Virus record (IMG/VR): IMGVR_UViG_3300046811_000037
Location: 1 to 51,820 of that record
From: a virus
Direction: 5' to 3' (one strand)
DNA length: 51,820 bases
Made by a program: the position numbers and the translations under genes. This document shows positions 1 to 6,946 of this stretch, one piece after another; within the stretch, counting starts at the first letter, position 1, and every line of letters begins with the position of its first letter. A model generated the notes under the pieces. The model was not told the DNA's origin, did not search any database, and saw nothing but the letters and a program-made list of their open reading frames with translations.

Positions 1-1
1 T

Positions 2-376
2 ATTCCCATTGTCATTCGCACCAAGGAACAGATGGAAGCTCTCGCATCTTCTCTTGTGGAGATGCAAACTCAACGCGTAATGTTTATGAAAATGGTGGAG
101 GACGCGGAAGGTGGGTATGCAGACCCTATCCTTTCCGGGGAATTTGACAGACTCATGAAGATGATGAAGACTAAGTCCGATATGGAACAGGAAGGATTCT
201 CGCTTACTGTTACTGCCAAGCAGCAAGGTAGTATGTCACGGCTGGACAGACTCTTCGGAGATATGACTACGCAGAATTTTAATGCTCTGCCTGCTGCCGT
301 TTCCTCAGAAGATGCAGCTACTCAATTGGGTATTATTGATGCCGAATTTATTGAACTTCCCTATGATAGAAATTAA
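2..376 (+). CDS. hypothetical protein, probably 5'-truncated by the window edge
   Basis: The frame is open from base 2 with no stop, so the gene probably begins upstream; the first internal ATG is at 32 and would give 114 residues. The protein is acidic and helical, with a Met-rich stretch near residues 12-25 and no recognised domain. It overlaps the next gene by 14 bases, so the three + genes here form one operon ending at the terminator near 820. Function unknown. Confidence 0.65.
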   Translation: MPIVIRTKEQMEALASSLVEMQTQRVMFMKMVEDAEGGYADPILSGEFDRLMKMMKTKSDMEQEGFSLTVTAKQQGSMSRLDRLFGDMTTQNFNALPAAVSSEDAATQLGIIDAEFIELPYDRN

Positions 377-575
377 GGATATGAAGGATTACCTGAGCGA
401 CAGTAGTAACTACTACAGAGACTATTTGATAGAACTAGGTCTCGAAGATACTGAATTGGGTGATGAGCTTAATTTTAAGTCCTGTCATTCGTGCTTTGGA
501 ACTGGCATGGATAAGTATGAGGATGCTGACTGTCTGACTTGTTGGGGAGATGGAGTAGTAGATGGAAGTTTTTGA
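363..575 (+). CDS. small zinc-ribbon-like protein
   Basis: This is a 70-residue protein starting at an ATG that overlaps the end of the previous gene. Two CxxC knuckles, CHSCFGTG and CLTCWGDG, resemble half of a DnaJ-type zinc-binding domain, so it probably binds one zinc ion. A longer reading from 282 is possible but overlaps the upstream gene heavily, so the 363 start is preferred. It overlaps the next gene by 14 bases, implying coupled translation. Role unknown. Confidence 0.7.
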   Translation: MIEIKDMKDYLSDSSNYYRDYLIELGLEDTELGDELNFKSCHSCFGTGMDKYEDADCLTCWGDGVVDGSF

Positions 576-807
576 TGAGATGGTGGATGATCTTCGTAAT
601 GGGGAGACTATTATCGCTCAATATGATTCCGGATTAGAGCTCCTTATTAACTACGAATCCCTCACGCTTAGGGATGACGACATGGAACTGGTAATTACCG
701 AACACGCTCCATTGGAAATGCTGAGAGCATTCCTTGAGATTTATATAACTGCTAGGGAAAATCCTCTAAAAATTAATTATGATGATTTGCTGAGTGGAAA
801 TTCTTAA
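562..807 (+). CDS. hypothetical protein, 81 aa
   Basis: The protein is acidic, with no cysteine cluster or membrane segment. It starts inside the end of the preceding zinc-ribbon gene and is the last gene before a strong terminator. No family is recognised. Confidence 0.65.
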   Translation: MEVFDEMVDDLRNGETIIAQYDSGLELLINYESLTLRDDDMELVITEHAPLEMLRAFLEIYITARENPLKINYDDLLSGNS

Positions 808-820
808 ATAATTAACACAA

Positions 821-871
821 AAAGGCTAGTAGAAATCTGATAGAAATTATCAGAATCTACTAGCCTTTTTA
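821..871. terminator. bidirectional intrinsic terminator
   Basis: A long hairpin with arms around AAAGGCTAGTAG and CTACTAGCCTTT has an A tract on one side and a T tract on the other. It separates the + operon ending at 807 from the convergent - gene ending at 873 and should stop transcription from both sides. Confidence 0.85.
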
Positions 872-872
872 C

Positions 873-1082
873 TTAGTCGTTCCAACCCCAATAAACTTCA
901 TTTACAGTTCCAAAAGGATCTCGCTGTGTGAACTCTCGGATTATCTCCGCCTCTATCAATATATCCTTGATCTCTTCATAATCCTCAACTGTCCAGAGGA
1001 GTACGAAAGACCTATAGGGAATCTTGTCCCGGAAGTGCTCCGCCACTGTCAGCGTTGCTGCGAATTTCTGAATATCGTACAT
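873..1082 (-). CDS. hypothetical protein, 69 aa
   Basis: A small acidic protein with a Trp-rich C-terminus (YWGWND). The ATG has GGAGAAA about ten bases upstream. A good - strand promoter lies 155 bases upstream at 1237-1265, leaving a long 5' leader. No family is recognised. Confidence 0.65.
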   Translation of the reverse strand: MYDIQKFAATLTVAEHFRDKIPYRSFVLLWTVEDYEEIKDILIEAEIIREFTQRDPFGTVNEVYWGWND

Positions 1083-1447
1083 TTCCGTTATTTCTCCTAT
1101 TTCCTATAAATCGGACATAACGCCCATACCCTAATATTTCGTGACAACTATTTTTGGGCAGGGTTGGTACGATGCTAGGTTGCTCCGGAAGTAAAGCCGC
1201 CGGGCCGGTAACATGTCGCTAAGTTCCAACGTGCTGACTCTATCAAGCCGTGCCGGTGGAGTCAACATTTAGTCTTGAGGATCTCTCTGCCTCTCTCGAC
1301 AGCTCCACTGTACCGCATGTGAGCACGTGTCCCCTAGAGGGGCTGTACGGGGGCTCTCAGAGCGTTGCAGCCCGTAAGTGAGGCAGACACCCACACCCTA
1401 CAGCACAAGCCGTTCTAGGGCCCGTAGAGGGCTTTTGGGGTCAGGGC
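1083..1447. other. intergenic region, no convincing gene
   Basis: About 365 bases hold the promoter above and several GC-rich short palindromes such as CCCCTAGAGGGG near 1332. Base composition rises here relative to 1-1080, so a block boundary may lie in this stretch. Overlapping - strand frames around 1415-1690 cross a promoter and a better-supported + gene and were not called. Confidence 0.4.
1237..1265 (-). promoter_or_regulatory. sigma70-like promoter with dyad
   Basis: On the - strand TTGACT is followed after 17 bases by TAGAGT. The outer bases form an inverted repeat (TGACTC and GAGTCA) covering both elements, suggesting an operator. It points toward the gene at 873-1082. Confidence 0.6.
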
Positions 1448-1476
1448 TTGACAGCTTCCTAGGGCCTCTGTAGTGT
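1448..1476 (+). promoter_or_regulatory. sigma70-like promoter
   Basis: TTGACA, a 17-base spacer and TAGTGT lie 49 bases before the small zinc-ribbon gene at 1525. The same TAGTGT -10 recurs at two - strand promoters near 9099 and 15175. Confidence 0.7.
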
Positions 1477-1524
1477 CTGTCCTATCGCCGCTACAGGGGC
1501 GGTGAACAACCGAATAGGAGTCAC

Positions 1525-1650
1525 ATGGAGCACTGCGACGTGTGTGAGAACAAGTCTGAGGGCTATCGTTGTCCCGCCTGTGGTTTGACGGGTCCTGAAA
1601 TTTGGGAGCGAAAGCGGCAGGCTGAGACAGGGCAATATCCTCTGTTCTAG
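1525..1650 (+). CDS. 41-aa zinc-ribbon microprotein
   Basis: An ATG preceded by AATAGGAG opens a 41-codon frame. It contains two CxxC pairs, CDVC near residues 4-7 and CPAC near residues 16-19, as expected for a single zinc ribbon, followed by a charged helix. The promoter at 1448 and strong ribosome binding site support it as a real gene despite its size. Possibly a small host-interaction protein; function unknown. Confidence 0.7.
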   Translation: MEHCDVCENKSEGYRCPACGLTGPEIWERKRQAETGQYPLF

Positions 1651-1704
1651 TAGGTAGCATGGCTCAGAGCCCGAAAGGGATGAACGCAAGGGGAAGAAAT
1701 ACGT

Positions 1705-2004
1705 ATGGATTACATCATGGACGTTGTGGCATACAACAAGGTTCCATTCCGTGTAGTGTACGGTGTGCGTAATGGTCTAAGTGGTGAGCCTCTGACGGAT
1801 TACCCTGTGGTGTCGTTCTACGATCGACGCTATGATTTCACTGAGCACGGACAGTTCGTCTCGGATTATCACCCCACAACTCTTATTGATCGGGACATCT
1901 CGTATGGCCTGAATCTCTATGGTAGGGTGGAGAACTGGTCAGTGGATCGCGGTACGATGGTAACCGTTCTCGATTGGTTGGAAACTCTGTTGGAACGAGT
2001 TTAG
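1705..2004 (+). CDS. hypothetical protein, 99 aa
   Basis: The ATG has a strong AAGGGGAAG ribosome binding site. The sequence is rich in Tyr and Val and looks like a compact beta-rich soluble domain; no membrane segment is seen. It probably shares the 1448 promoter with the upstream microprotein. A hairpin follows at 2022-2041. No family is recognised. Confidence 0.7.
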   Translation: MDYIMDVVAYNKVPFRVVYGVRNGLSGEPLTDYPVVSFYDRRYDFTEHGQFVSDYHPTTLIDRDISYGLNLYGRVENWSVDRGTMVTVLDWLETLLERV

Positions 2005-2021
2005 TGAATTGGCATTCCATT

Positions 2022-2041
2022 AGGCTTAACCTCCTAATGGT
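2022..2041 (+). terminator. short hairpin terminator
   Basis: Perfect arms CCATTAGG and CCTAATGG are followed by TTTG. The T tract is weak, so termination may be partial. Confidence 0.5.
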
Positions 2042-2082
2042 TTGCGAGTTTCCTAAATCAGGGAAATAGATTGTGAGGCATC

Positions 2083-2481
2083 ATGGGTATTTCTGAGACT
2101 TCCGTGCACCTTCCGGACCATTCGCTCAACAACCTTGACGCAATCATTCGTCAGGAAGGCGGGCATTTCTTTTCTCCCTCCTCCATGAAGTTTTTCCACT
2201 CCAGGGTTTCCTACCGTGTGTATCCCACATACGGTCACCAGGGTACCTACTTCGTGACAAGTGAGAGGCAGGAATTCCTTCCGGAATATCCCCGCCTTTA
2301 CACTGTTCGTAGGGCCTATTGGGTCTACAAGAACGGGCGTAAGAAGCTGGTAACAGAGACCATCGGAGAATTCCAGCAGTACGGAACCGCAGAAACTGCA
2401 CACAAGTACGCCAAGCAATTTGCTGCGAAGTACAAGCATCCCATGATAGAGTTGCTTCGTACTGCCGGTGAGGATGACTGA
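2083..2481 (+). CDS. conserved phage hypothetical protein, 132 aa
   Basis: The N-terminal half contains FFHSRVSYRV and YFVTSE segments followed by a PRLYTVR-like strand. This is a pattern I associate with a small uncharacterised protein family common in actinobacteriophages. The C-terminal half is a Lys- and Ala-rich helix. The start has GTGAGG upstream. Function unknown. Confidence 0.75.
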   Translation: MGISETSVHLPDHSLNNLDAIIRQEGGHFFSPSSMKFFHSRVSYRVYPTYGHQGTYFVTSERQEFLPEYPRLYTVRRAYWVYKNGRKKLVTETIGEFQQYGTAETAHKYAKQFAAKYKHPMIELLRTAGEDD

Positions 2482-2501
2482 TCAGAGCGCTTATATCATC
2501 T

Positions 2502-2517
2502 CCCCGAGAAATCGGGG
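2502..2517. repeat. GAAA tetraloop hairpin
   Basis: CCCCGA and TCGGGG arms close a GAAA loop just after the 2083-2481 gene. There is no T tract, so it may act in RNA stability or processing rather than as a terminator. Confidence 0.45.
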
Positions 2518-2567
2518 CGGTGGTATTGGCTAGCTGATTGGCTAGTTACACAGTTGAAAGGTTATAT

Positions 2568-2786
2568 ATGAAGGTCACTTATCCCAATGAGGTTCCCTCT
2601 GGTATTCGTTACGGCGATGAGGTAACCTATCAGGGTACTACCTTTATCGCGCATTCCGATGCTGAACTTGATCAGTTCGGGGATTGGAATATCCGCACGG
2701 ATAAGGGATGGAAGTCCTTTTCCCCGAATGAGCGTGTTACTATCTCCTACGTAGAGGATTGCGACTACAGGGATACCTATGCCTAG
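2568..2786 (+). CDS. hypothetical protein, 72 aa
   Basis: The ATG at 2568 (GAAAGG upstream) is preferred over an in-frame TTG at 2538. The short beta-rich sequence, with GDEVTYQGTTF early on, is compatible with an SH3-like barrel. It overlaps the next membrane-protein gene by eight bases, implying coupling. No family is recognised. Confidence 0.7.
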   Translation: MKVTYPNEVPSGIRYGDEVTYQGTTFIAHSDAELDQFGDWNIRTDKGWKSFSPNERVTISYVEDCDYRDTYA

Positions 2787-2988
2787 AGAATCCGACGCGT
2801 CTGCAACGATTTTTGCCATTCTAGCTGTTCTGGGCGTACCTATAGGTCTTATGCTTCTTTTGGCGATTCCGCTACAGATGTCAGAGGACAATTTTACGAA
2901 CAAGTGCGTCAAGCTCGGAGGTTCGCCCTACCAGGACTATACGGTATGCTTGAGTGACAAGGATTTTAGCGTTATATCTATCCACTAA
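2779..2988 (+). CDS. small single-pass membrane protein
   Basis: A 69-residue protein with one hydrophobic segment near residues 10-32, followed by a polar tail with two cysteines spaced around GG (KCVKLGG ... VCL). The - strand protein at 3618-3821 has the same plan: one membrane helix, then C..GG..C. The tails could form a disulphide outside the membrane. Possibly an envelope-directed early protein. Confidence 0.7.
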   Translation: MPRESDASATIFAILAVLGVPIGLMLLLAIPLQMSEDNFTNKCVKLGGSPYQDYTVCLSDKDFSVISIH

Positions 2989-2993
2989 TAGCG

Positions 2994-3025
2994 AAAGCCC
3001 CCATTACCTTTGTGGTGGGGGCTTT
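2994..3025. terminator. bidirectional terminator
   Basis: AAAGCCCCC and GGGGGCTTT form a perfect hairpin. It ends the + gene at 2988 and also lies at the end of the candidate - strand small RNA. Confidence 0.8.
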
Positions 3026-3082
3026 GTGCTGCGTTGTCGGTTGACATGTTCGTGCTACAGAAAAGCTCTGTACGGCTCTCTA
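2994..3082 (-). ncRNA. candidate small RNA
   Basis: A - strand promoter at 3089-3116, with the conserved GATCTTGTTAG start region seen before two protein genes near 13440 and 13860, is followed by no convincing ORF. Instead there is a TACAGA/TCTGTA hairpin and then the intrinsic terminator. The transcript would be about 90 nt. A 20-codon frame exists but runs through the terminator. Needs expression evidence. Confidence 0.35.
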
Positions 3083-3088
3083 ACAAGA

Positions 3089-3116
3089 TCCATAGCGAGC
3101 CTGGTCTATCAGTCCA
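3089..3116 (-). promoter_or_regulatory. TGGAC-class promoter
   Basis: TGGACT, a 16-base spacer and TATGGA, then GATCTTGTTAG. It shares this layout with promoters near 13447 and 13866. Confidence 0.45.
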
Positions 3117-3157
3117 CCCGGGGTACGGGAGGCTGCTAGAGGGGCACCACAGAGTCT

Positions 3158-3313
3158 CTAAGACCCATGCTTGGTGCCTTGGCCGAACTCATGAACCGCG
3201 ATGGCACGACGTTGAGCCTCTGCCATCTCTTTGGACTGGGGATGCTTGCTGAAAGCCTTGTCCCCGTGCTTTACTTTGTATCCGCCTTCAACTTTGGCGA
3301 TCTTGTATGGCAT
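3158..3313 (-). CDS. small conserved phage protein, 51 aa
   Basis: The protein begins MPYKIAKVEGGYKV and contains FSKHPQSKEMAEAQRRAI, a layout typical of short phage proteins in which a beta hairpin precedes a Lys/Ala helix. It starts three bases after the stop of the membrane gene at 3317, so it is probably translated by coupling, as its own ribosome binding site is weak. Function unknown. Confidence 0.65.
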   Translation of the reverse strand: MPYKIAKVEGGYKVKHGDKAFSKHPQSKEMAEAQRRAIAVHEFGQGTKHGS

Positions 3314-3316
3314 GAC

Positions 3317-3532
3317 TTACTCGCTTTCGTGAGAGGATGCCCCGGTAAGAGGCAGAGAAGGGGCTCTGGAAGCCGTTACAACCGGAAGGGATGGTGCGGG
3401 CTCACCAAGGGTCGTAGGGGTCGCTAGAGCCCCGTTTATGGCCAGTGAGACGAGAGCTGTCGTCCCGATGGTCAGTAGAGACTGTGTCCATAAATGGGGG
3501 TCTCTCAGGTGGTGTCGTAGGGAAGGTGTCAC
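3317..3532 (-). CDS. small membrane protein with Pro/Ser-rich tail
   Basis: A 71-residue protein with a positively charged N-terminus, one hydrophobic helix near residues 17-37 and a Pro-, Ser- and Thr-rich C-terminus. The tail would be extracytoplasmic if the N-terminus stays inside. A start GTG or ATG slightly downstream is possible. It is followed by the 51-aa gene three bases on. Confidence 0.55.
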   Translation of the reverse strand: MTPSLRHHLRDPHLWTQSLLTIGTTALVSLAINGALATPTTLGEPAPSLPVVTASRAPSLPLTGASSHESE

Positions 3533-3555
3533 TGTGGTTTCTCCAATGCAAAAAG

Positions 3556-3600
3556 AAAAGACCTACTAATCCTGAATTCTACCGGATTAGTAGGTCTTTT
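3556..3600. terminator. bidirectional intrinsic terminator
   Basis: A 17-bp perfect stem (AAAAGACCTACTAATCC and its complement) with A and T tracts on either side separates the 3618-3821 gene from the 3317-3532 gene. Confidence 0.85.
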
Positions 3601-3617
3601 CGTAATTCGCTATATGC

Positions 3618-3821
3618 TTAGCGCTGACTCTCGTCGGTGTAAAGGAGATGATCCCCCTTGTAACACTTATTGGTATCAGCTATTGCTGCCGTGCCTCCCG
3701 CTATATTGCATTGTCTGACAAAAGTTTCATCTTCATTGTGACTGTACCAGGTCCCCAAGCTAACGAGACCCAGGAATGTTGCCAAGAATAGCGCCATGAT
3801 AAAGGCCGTCGTTCTCTCCAC
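3618..3821 (-). CDS. small single-pass membrane protein
   Basis: A 67-residue protein with one membrane helix near residues 6-27 and a polar tail containing CNIAGG and a second Cys. It resembles the + strand protein at 2779-2988 in order and spacing, suggesting divergent paralogues. Terminated by the hairpin at 3556. Confidence 0.7.
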   Translation of the reverse strand: MERTTAFIMALFLATFLGLVSLGTWYSHNEDETFVRQCNIAGGTAAIADTNKCYKGDHLLYTDESQR

Positions 3822-3885
3822 TATTCTACCTTCCTAGTAAACCATAGAGACTTCCCGAGTTTCCCCGGGAAATCCCTAAAGCTTA

Positions 3886-4665
3886 CTAGAACGGAGCGAC
3901 CAGACCGGTCTCAGGGTCAATCTCCCGAGGCTTGTCCTCAACCTTGGTAGTCTCCGCCACCTTGACTTCCTCCTCCTTGTACGCCTTGTGCTGCTCGATG
4001 CACTTGGCGTACCAGTGCTTGCGAGCCGGGAGGGTGCTAGCAGTGTAGGCAAGTTCCCAGAAATTCGGGTTGACACCCTTCGGGGGCTCGGGGATACTCC
4101 CCGGCTCAGGCAGAACCATGTGACCCGTGACGTTGTCCTTGTCGTACGGGACAAAGTGAGTCTCGGGGGTTGTATTCTCCCACCCACCGGTACGGATAAC
4201 GGTCGTCTCCATGTTCTCTCCCTCGTTGTCCTGCGTCAGGTTCTGCATGCTGTCCTCAGAGAGTACACGCTCACCCTGTGAGGCGTCAAGCTCTCGACGC
4301 TCCGTGCTTCCCTCCGAGACAGGAACAGTGACGTTCTTACCATCCTTGCCTTGTACAGGCTTCACAGCCTTGCGCACAGTCTTACCAGTCGCCTTAGCGT
4401 ACACATCCGGGGCGGTGGTAGGAGTCACACCCTCTACCGTGATCCACGCGTGGAAGATACCCCCAATGGACTCGTACTGAGTGATCTTAAGATCTTCCAG
4501 CGAATCCAGCAGCGTCACAACCTCATGATTAGGGATATCCAGCTCTGCCGCAATGTTGTCGATGCTGAGTGGGGAATCCTCGCTAGCGTTGTACTCTGCC
4601 AGCGTTACCAGCGCGTCAAGCGCGGTGGTGGGGTCGGTGTCAACGCTCATGTTGCGTGCAGCCAT
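3886..4665 (-). CDS. winged-helix-like DNA-binding protein, 259 aa
   Basis: Residues about 10-85 fit a winged helix: ALDALVTLAEY, SIDNIAAELDI and NHEVVTLLDSLEDLKI match helix, turn helix and recognition helix, then a short wing. The middle is low-complexity and the C-terminus is rich in Lys and Glu. It is larger than its neighbours and has its own promoter upstream. It may be a phage regulator of host or early genes; target unknown. Confidence 0.65.
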   Translation of the reverse strand: MAARNMSVDTDPTTALDALVTLAEYNASEDSPLSIDNIAAELDIPNHEVVTLLDSLEDLKITQYESIGGIFHAWITVEGVTPTTAPDVYAKATGKTVRKAVKPVQGKDGKNVTVPVSEGSTERRELDASQGERVLSEDSMQNLTQDNEGENMETTVIRTGGWENTTPETHFVPYDKDNVTGHMVLPEPGSIPEPPKGVNPNFWELAYTASTLPARKHWYAKCIEQHKAYKEEEVKVAETTKVEDKPREIDPETGLVAPF

Positions 4666-4714
4666 TGTACTGCCTTTCGTTTCGGATTCCTAGTCTAGGA
4701 ACCTCACACCCACT

Positions 4715-4742
4715 AGGTTACCTAGAACCTAGAGGATGTCAA
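4715..4742 (-). promoter_or_regulatory. sigma70-like promoter
   Basis: TTGACA, a 16-base spacer and TAACCT on the - strand lie just beyond the stop of the 4747-4938 gene and drive the winged-helix gene. Confidence 0.55.
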
Positions 4743-4746
4743 GTCA

Positions 4747-4938
4747 CTAGCGCTTCTTAGTGTCCTTTATAAAGGACGCAACAATCAGGAAGATTGGCCA
4801 GAGTGCTCCAATCGGAATGGAAATCAGAAAAGCGGAACCCTGAGAGAATCCGTCCTTTTGGAGAAGTCCCTTGACGTATTTTCCGGTCATGAGGGCCGTG
4901 GTGGTGTACATACCGGCAATGAAGTGTAGGTCCAACAT
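4747..4938 (-). CDS. small membrane protein, 63 aa
   Basis: Two hydrophobic stretches, near residues 3-20 and 36-57, are separated by a short polar turn and followed by a KKR end, suggesting a hairpin membrane protein with both ends inside. It is the distal gene of a pair with 4950-5159. No family is recognised. Confidence 0.65.
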   Translation of the reverse strand: MLDLHFIAGMYTTTALMTGKYVKGLLQKDGFSQGSAFLISIPIGALWPIFLIVASFIKDTKKR

Positions 4939-4949
4939 TATTAGCCTTT

Positions 4950-5159
4950 CTAGCGTGTCAGAAGATCGAGAAGTCGGGTGAGGAATTCGGGAATCCTACG
5001 ATCGTCGTAGAAACAATCCCAAAGAGTTCCGTCAAGCTTTCGGGTCTCATCAGTGTAGAAGTAGTAAGCCGTATTGACAATGGCTTGCCCCTTTCTCTGA
5101 CCCTCCCGCATTCGGGACTCAACCAACTTCCAAAAATCGTAGGAGAACAGATCTTCCAT
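4950..5159 (-). CDS. hypothetical protein, 69 aa
   Basis: A soluble mixed-charge protein with aromatic residues at both ends and no cysteine or membrane helix. It follows the promoter at 5200-5228 and precedes the 63-aa membrane gene by 11 bases. Confidence 0.65.
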   Translation of the reverse strand: MEDLFSYDFWKLVESRMREGQRKGQAIVNTAYYFYTDETRKLDGTLWDCFYDDRRIPEFLTRLLDLLTR

Positions 5160-5199
5160 GATTCGTCCTGTCGATTAGGTGTCCAACGACCTATAGAGA

Positions 5200-5228
5200 A
5201 CCCTAGTACTCTACGGGCCGTAAGTCAA
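5200..5228 (-). promoter_or_regulatory. sigma70-like promoter
   Basis: TTGACT, 17 bases, TAGGGT. The -35 begins directly after the TAG stop of the upstream gene at 5229. Confidence 0.65.
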
Positions 5229-5474
5229 CTACTCGCGAATCTCACTGTCCTGCTCATCCTGCCACTCGTTGAGCCACATGGTACGCTCGATGCGCTTGAA
5301 CCTACGCTTTTCAACCTTGTTGTAGGGGTCACAACACGTACAACCCTTACGCACTCCCGCGAGCGTTCCGAGCATTCCGCTAACCCTGCCAGCACCACGC
5401 TTCTGAAAACCGCAGTGCTTGAACGACAGAGCGCGCTTCTTACGGGCGTCGTACTTCCGGTCGATACTGAACAC
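5229..5474 (-). CDS. basic Cys-containing protein, 81 aa
   Basis: The N-terminal half is Lys/Arg-rich and a CTCC motif sits near residue 45, with an acidic C-terminus. Nucleic-acid binding is possible from the charge pattern. It has its own palindromic promoter at 5515-5543. Confidence 0.65.
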   Translation of the reverse strand: MFSIDRKYDARKKRALSFKHCGFQKRGAGRVSGMLGTLAGVRKGCTCCDPYNKVEKRRFKRIERTMWLNEWQDEQDSEIRE

Positions 5475-5514
5475 TTGTGATCCTTTCTAGGTGTCCACCC
5501 TCCCTCACAGGTCC

Positions 5515-5543
5515 ATCTAAGCACTGTGAGGGAGAGAAGTCAA
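5515..5543 (-). promoter_or_regulatory. promoter with 11-bp palindrome over the -10
   Basis: TTGACT, 17 bases, TTAGAT. Perfect inverted arms CTCCCTCACAG (5500-5510) and CTGTGAGGGAG (5524-5534) flank the -10, leaving it in the 13-base centre. Confidence 0.7.
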
Positions 5544-5744
5544 CTAGAGAATACCACTCCAGAATAGAACTCCGACTACTGCCCCCACGAATATCAGCGG
5601 AAATAGTACGAAGATCAGGCAACAGCCCCGGGTGAGGAAGATAGCCAACGGCCCCTCATTTCCGAAACCATTTTCGAATGCCGAACCCATGCGGTAAAGC
5701 AAGGGTGCGTCCATCGTATTTTTACCACGCGCCCATTTAGGCAT
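5544..5744 (-). CDS. small membrane protein, 66 aa
   Basis: The ATG at 5744 (AGAGGGGAT upstream) is preferred over a start 39 bases earlier. After a polar 35-residue N-terminus there is one strongly hydrophobic C-terminal helix, near residues 38-64, preceded by CC. The C-terminus ends in the membrane, as in tail-anchored proteins. Confidence 0.65.
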   Translation of the reverse strand: MPKWARGKNTMDAPLLYRMGSAFENGFGNEGPLAIFLTRGCCLIFVLFPLIFVGAVVGVLFWSGIL

Positions 5745-5777
5745 CGTAAAATCCCCTCTAGGTGTCCCGCACCATCT

Positions 5778-5806
5778 ATCCAAGCATGGTGCAGGACAGA
5801 AGTCAA
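5778..5806 (-). promoter_or_regulatory. promoter with 13-bp palindrome over the -10
   Basis: TTGACT, 17 bases, TTGGAT. Inverted arms at 5763-5775 and 5786-5798 pair with one mismatch and place the -10 in the centre. Confidence 0.7.
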
Positions 5807-6046
5807 CTAGCTGGACATGTCCTCAAGTGCAACAGTCTCGGCAACGTTGGCGTAGTCGCGCAGAGCACGGGCCACCGCGAGATTGATACCAACACCCTCG
5901 TTGTACACCTCACCCGGCATCCTCTTGGCGCTACCCGATCCCAGCACGCCACCAATAAGAGGACTGACAACGTGTGCCACAGTGGCGTTTCGGTCACTCA
6001 TGACACGCACGACCAACTCAACGTCAACCATACCCGAATCCATCAT
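5807..6046 (-). CDS. DUF1876-like protein, 79 aa
   Basis: The start at 6046 has a clear GAAGGAGAAAG. The strand pattern VDVELVVRV, a GSGSAKRMPG turn and INLAVARALRDYA near the C-terminus match the DUF1876 pattern from memory (strand, G.G.ARR.P, then ELAVARALSDLA). DUF1876 proteins are small and largely restricted to actinobacteria, which supports an actinobacterial host. Whether the phage copy mimics or inhibits the host one is unknown. Confidence 0.6.
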   Translation of the reverse strand: MMDSGMVDVELVVRVMSDRNATVAHVVSPLIGGVLGSGSAKRMPGEVYNEGVGINLAVARALRDYANVAETVALEDMSS

Positions 6047-6092
6047 ATTTCTTTCTCCTTCAACTAGGGGACCACTCCCCCACACAGAGCAA

Positions 6093-6120
6093 CCTATACC
6101 CTGTGTGGGGTGGAAGTCAA
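6093..6120 (-). promoter_or_regulatory. promoter with 10-bp palindrome over the -10
   Basis: TTGACT, then TATAGG after 16 bases. Arms CCCCACACAG (6078-6087) and CTGTGTGGGG (6101-6110) enclose the -10. Confidence 0.7.
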
Positions 6121-6381
6121 CTAGCCCCGAAGGGCAGTCTTCATCATGATGGCACGGGGCTTAGTGTGCGCTCCCTGCGCCTTGTAAAGCGGCTGCACGG
6201 CCTTTGCAAGCTGTCCAGCAGCACGCTTGGTGAGCGGGATGCTGTAGCCGTACGCCACGCGCTCAGAGGGGCCGTTCTGTCCCTTGTACGGCACGACAAC
6301 CACGTAGTCAGTGGTAGCCGGAAGGAGAGAGATAGCGGCAAGACGGGTAACGCGCATCATCTCGGGAGTGTACTTGTCCAT
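6121..6381 (-). CDS. hypothetical protein, 86 aa
   Basis: The ATG at 6381 follows AGAAAGGC. The sequence is basic with one beta-rich stretch (DYVVVVPYKG) and a Lys-rich C-terminus. It follows the 157-aa gene by 13 bases and is probably co-transcribed with it. Confidence 0.65.
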   Translation of the reverse strand: MDKYTPEMMRVTRLAAISLLPATTDYVVVVPYKGQNGPSERVAYGYSIPLTKRAAGQLAKAVQPLYKAQGAHTKPRAIMMKTALRG

Positions 6382-6394
6382 GTCAGGTGCCTTT

Positions 6395-6868
6395 CTAGTT
6401 CTGAGTGCTGCGAAGAAGATCACCAGTGGTAACACCGGTCACGTACGCGTCGGTGTCGTACGCATCGGCAGGATTACTAGCCATGTCAGAAGAACCCGAG
6501 CTTACAGGGTAAGCACGTCCCGAAACGTGCTCGGGACGACTCTCGACATAAGCCCCTGCGTAGATGCTGCTTACGGGACTCAGACGGCCGGTGTACCCAA
6601 CCTTACCGTACTTCCGCTCGTGTTCCATCCATGCCTGTGAACGGGTAGCGGGATCAATGATTCCCTCGGGCCGGTGACCCTTGATGGTTCGGATGATCCG
6701 GGTATCCGGGTTGATGGAGCGTCGACGCGCGTCCATCATCTTACGCGCCTTACGGGACAGAATCTCGAATGTGCGCCGGTCGTCATCGTCCATGTGGTCC
6801 ATGAAATCCGGGCCGTACAGCTTGAGCATGCGGGCTGCGTAGTTCTTCAGTGCGGTTCGGGCGTCCAT
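6395..6868 (-). CDS. hypothetical protein, 157 aa
   Basis: The N-terminal 55 residues are helical and charged (LKNYAARMLKLYG, then RRTFEILSRKARKMMDARR). The C-terminus is Ser-, Tyr- and Asp-rich and probably disordered. It is followed closely by the 86-aa gene. No family is recognised. Confidence 0.65.
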   Translation of the reverse strand: MDARTALKNYAARMLKLYGPDFMDHMDDDDRRTFEILSRKARKMMDARRRSINPDTRIIRTIKGHRPEGIIDPATRSQAWMEHERKYGKVGYTGRLSPVSSIYAGAYVESRPEHVSGRAYPVSSGSSDMASNPADAYDTDAYVTGVTTGDLLRSTQN

Positions 6869-6894
6869 GTTGTTCCCTTTCGTTTGGTAGCCCT

Positions 6895-6924
6895 AGCTAA
6901 CTATAGACACTCAGGGACCGTCAA
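6895..6924 (-). promoter_or_regulatory. weak sigma70-like promoter
   Basis: TTGACG and TTAGCT separated by 18 bases lie upstream of the 6395-6868 gene. The match is poorer than at neighbouring promoters. Confidence 0.35.
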
Positions 6925-6946
6925 GCCCCTGTGTGCCTAAAGCTGT

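Noticed and set aside
1415-1689. Two overlapping - strand frames of 76-81 codons
   Set aside because: They oppose the promoter and the zinc-ribbon gene at 1525, which has a much better ribosome binding site.
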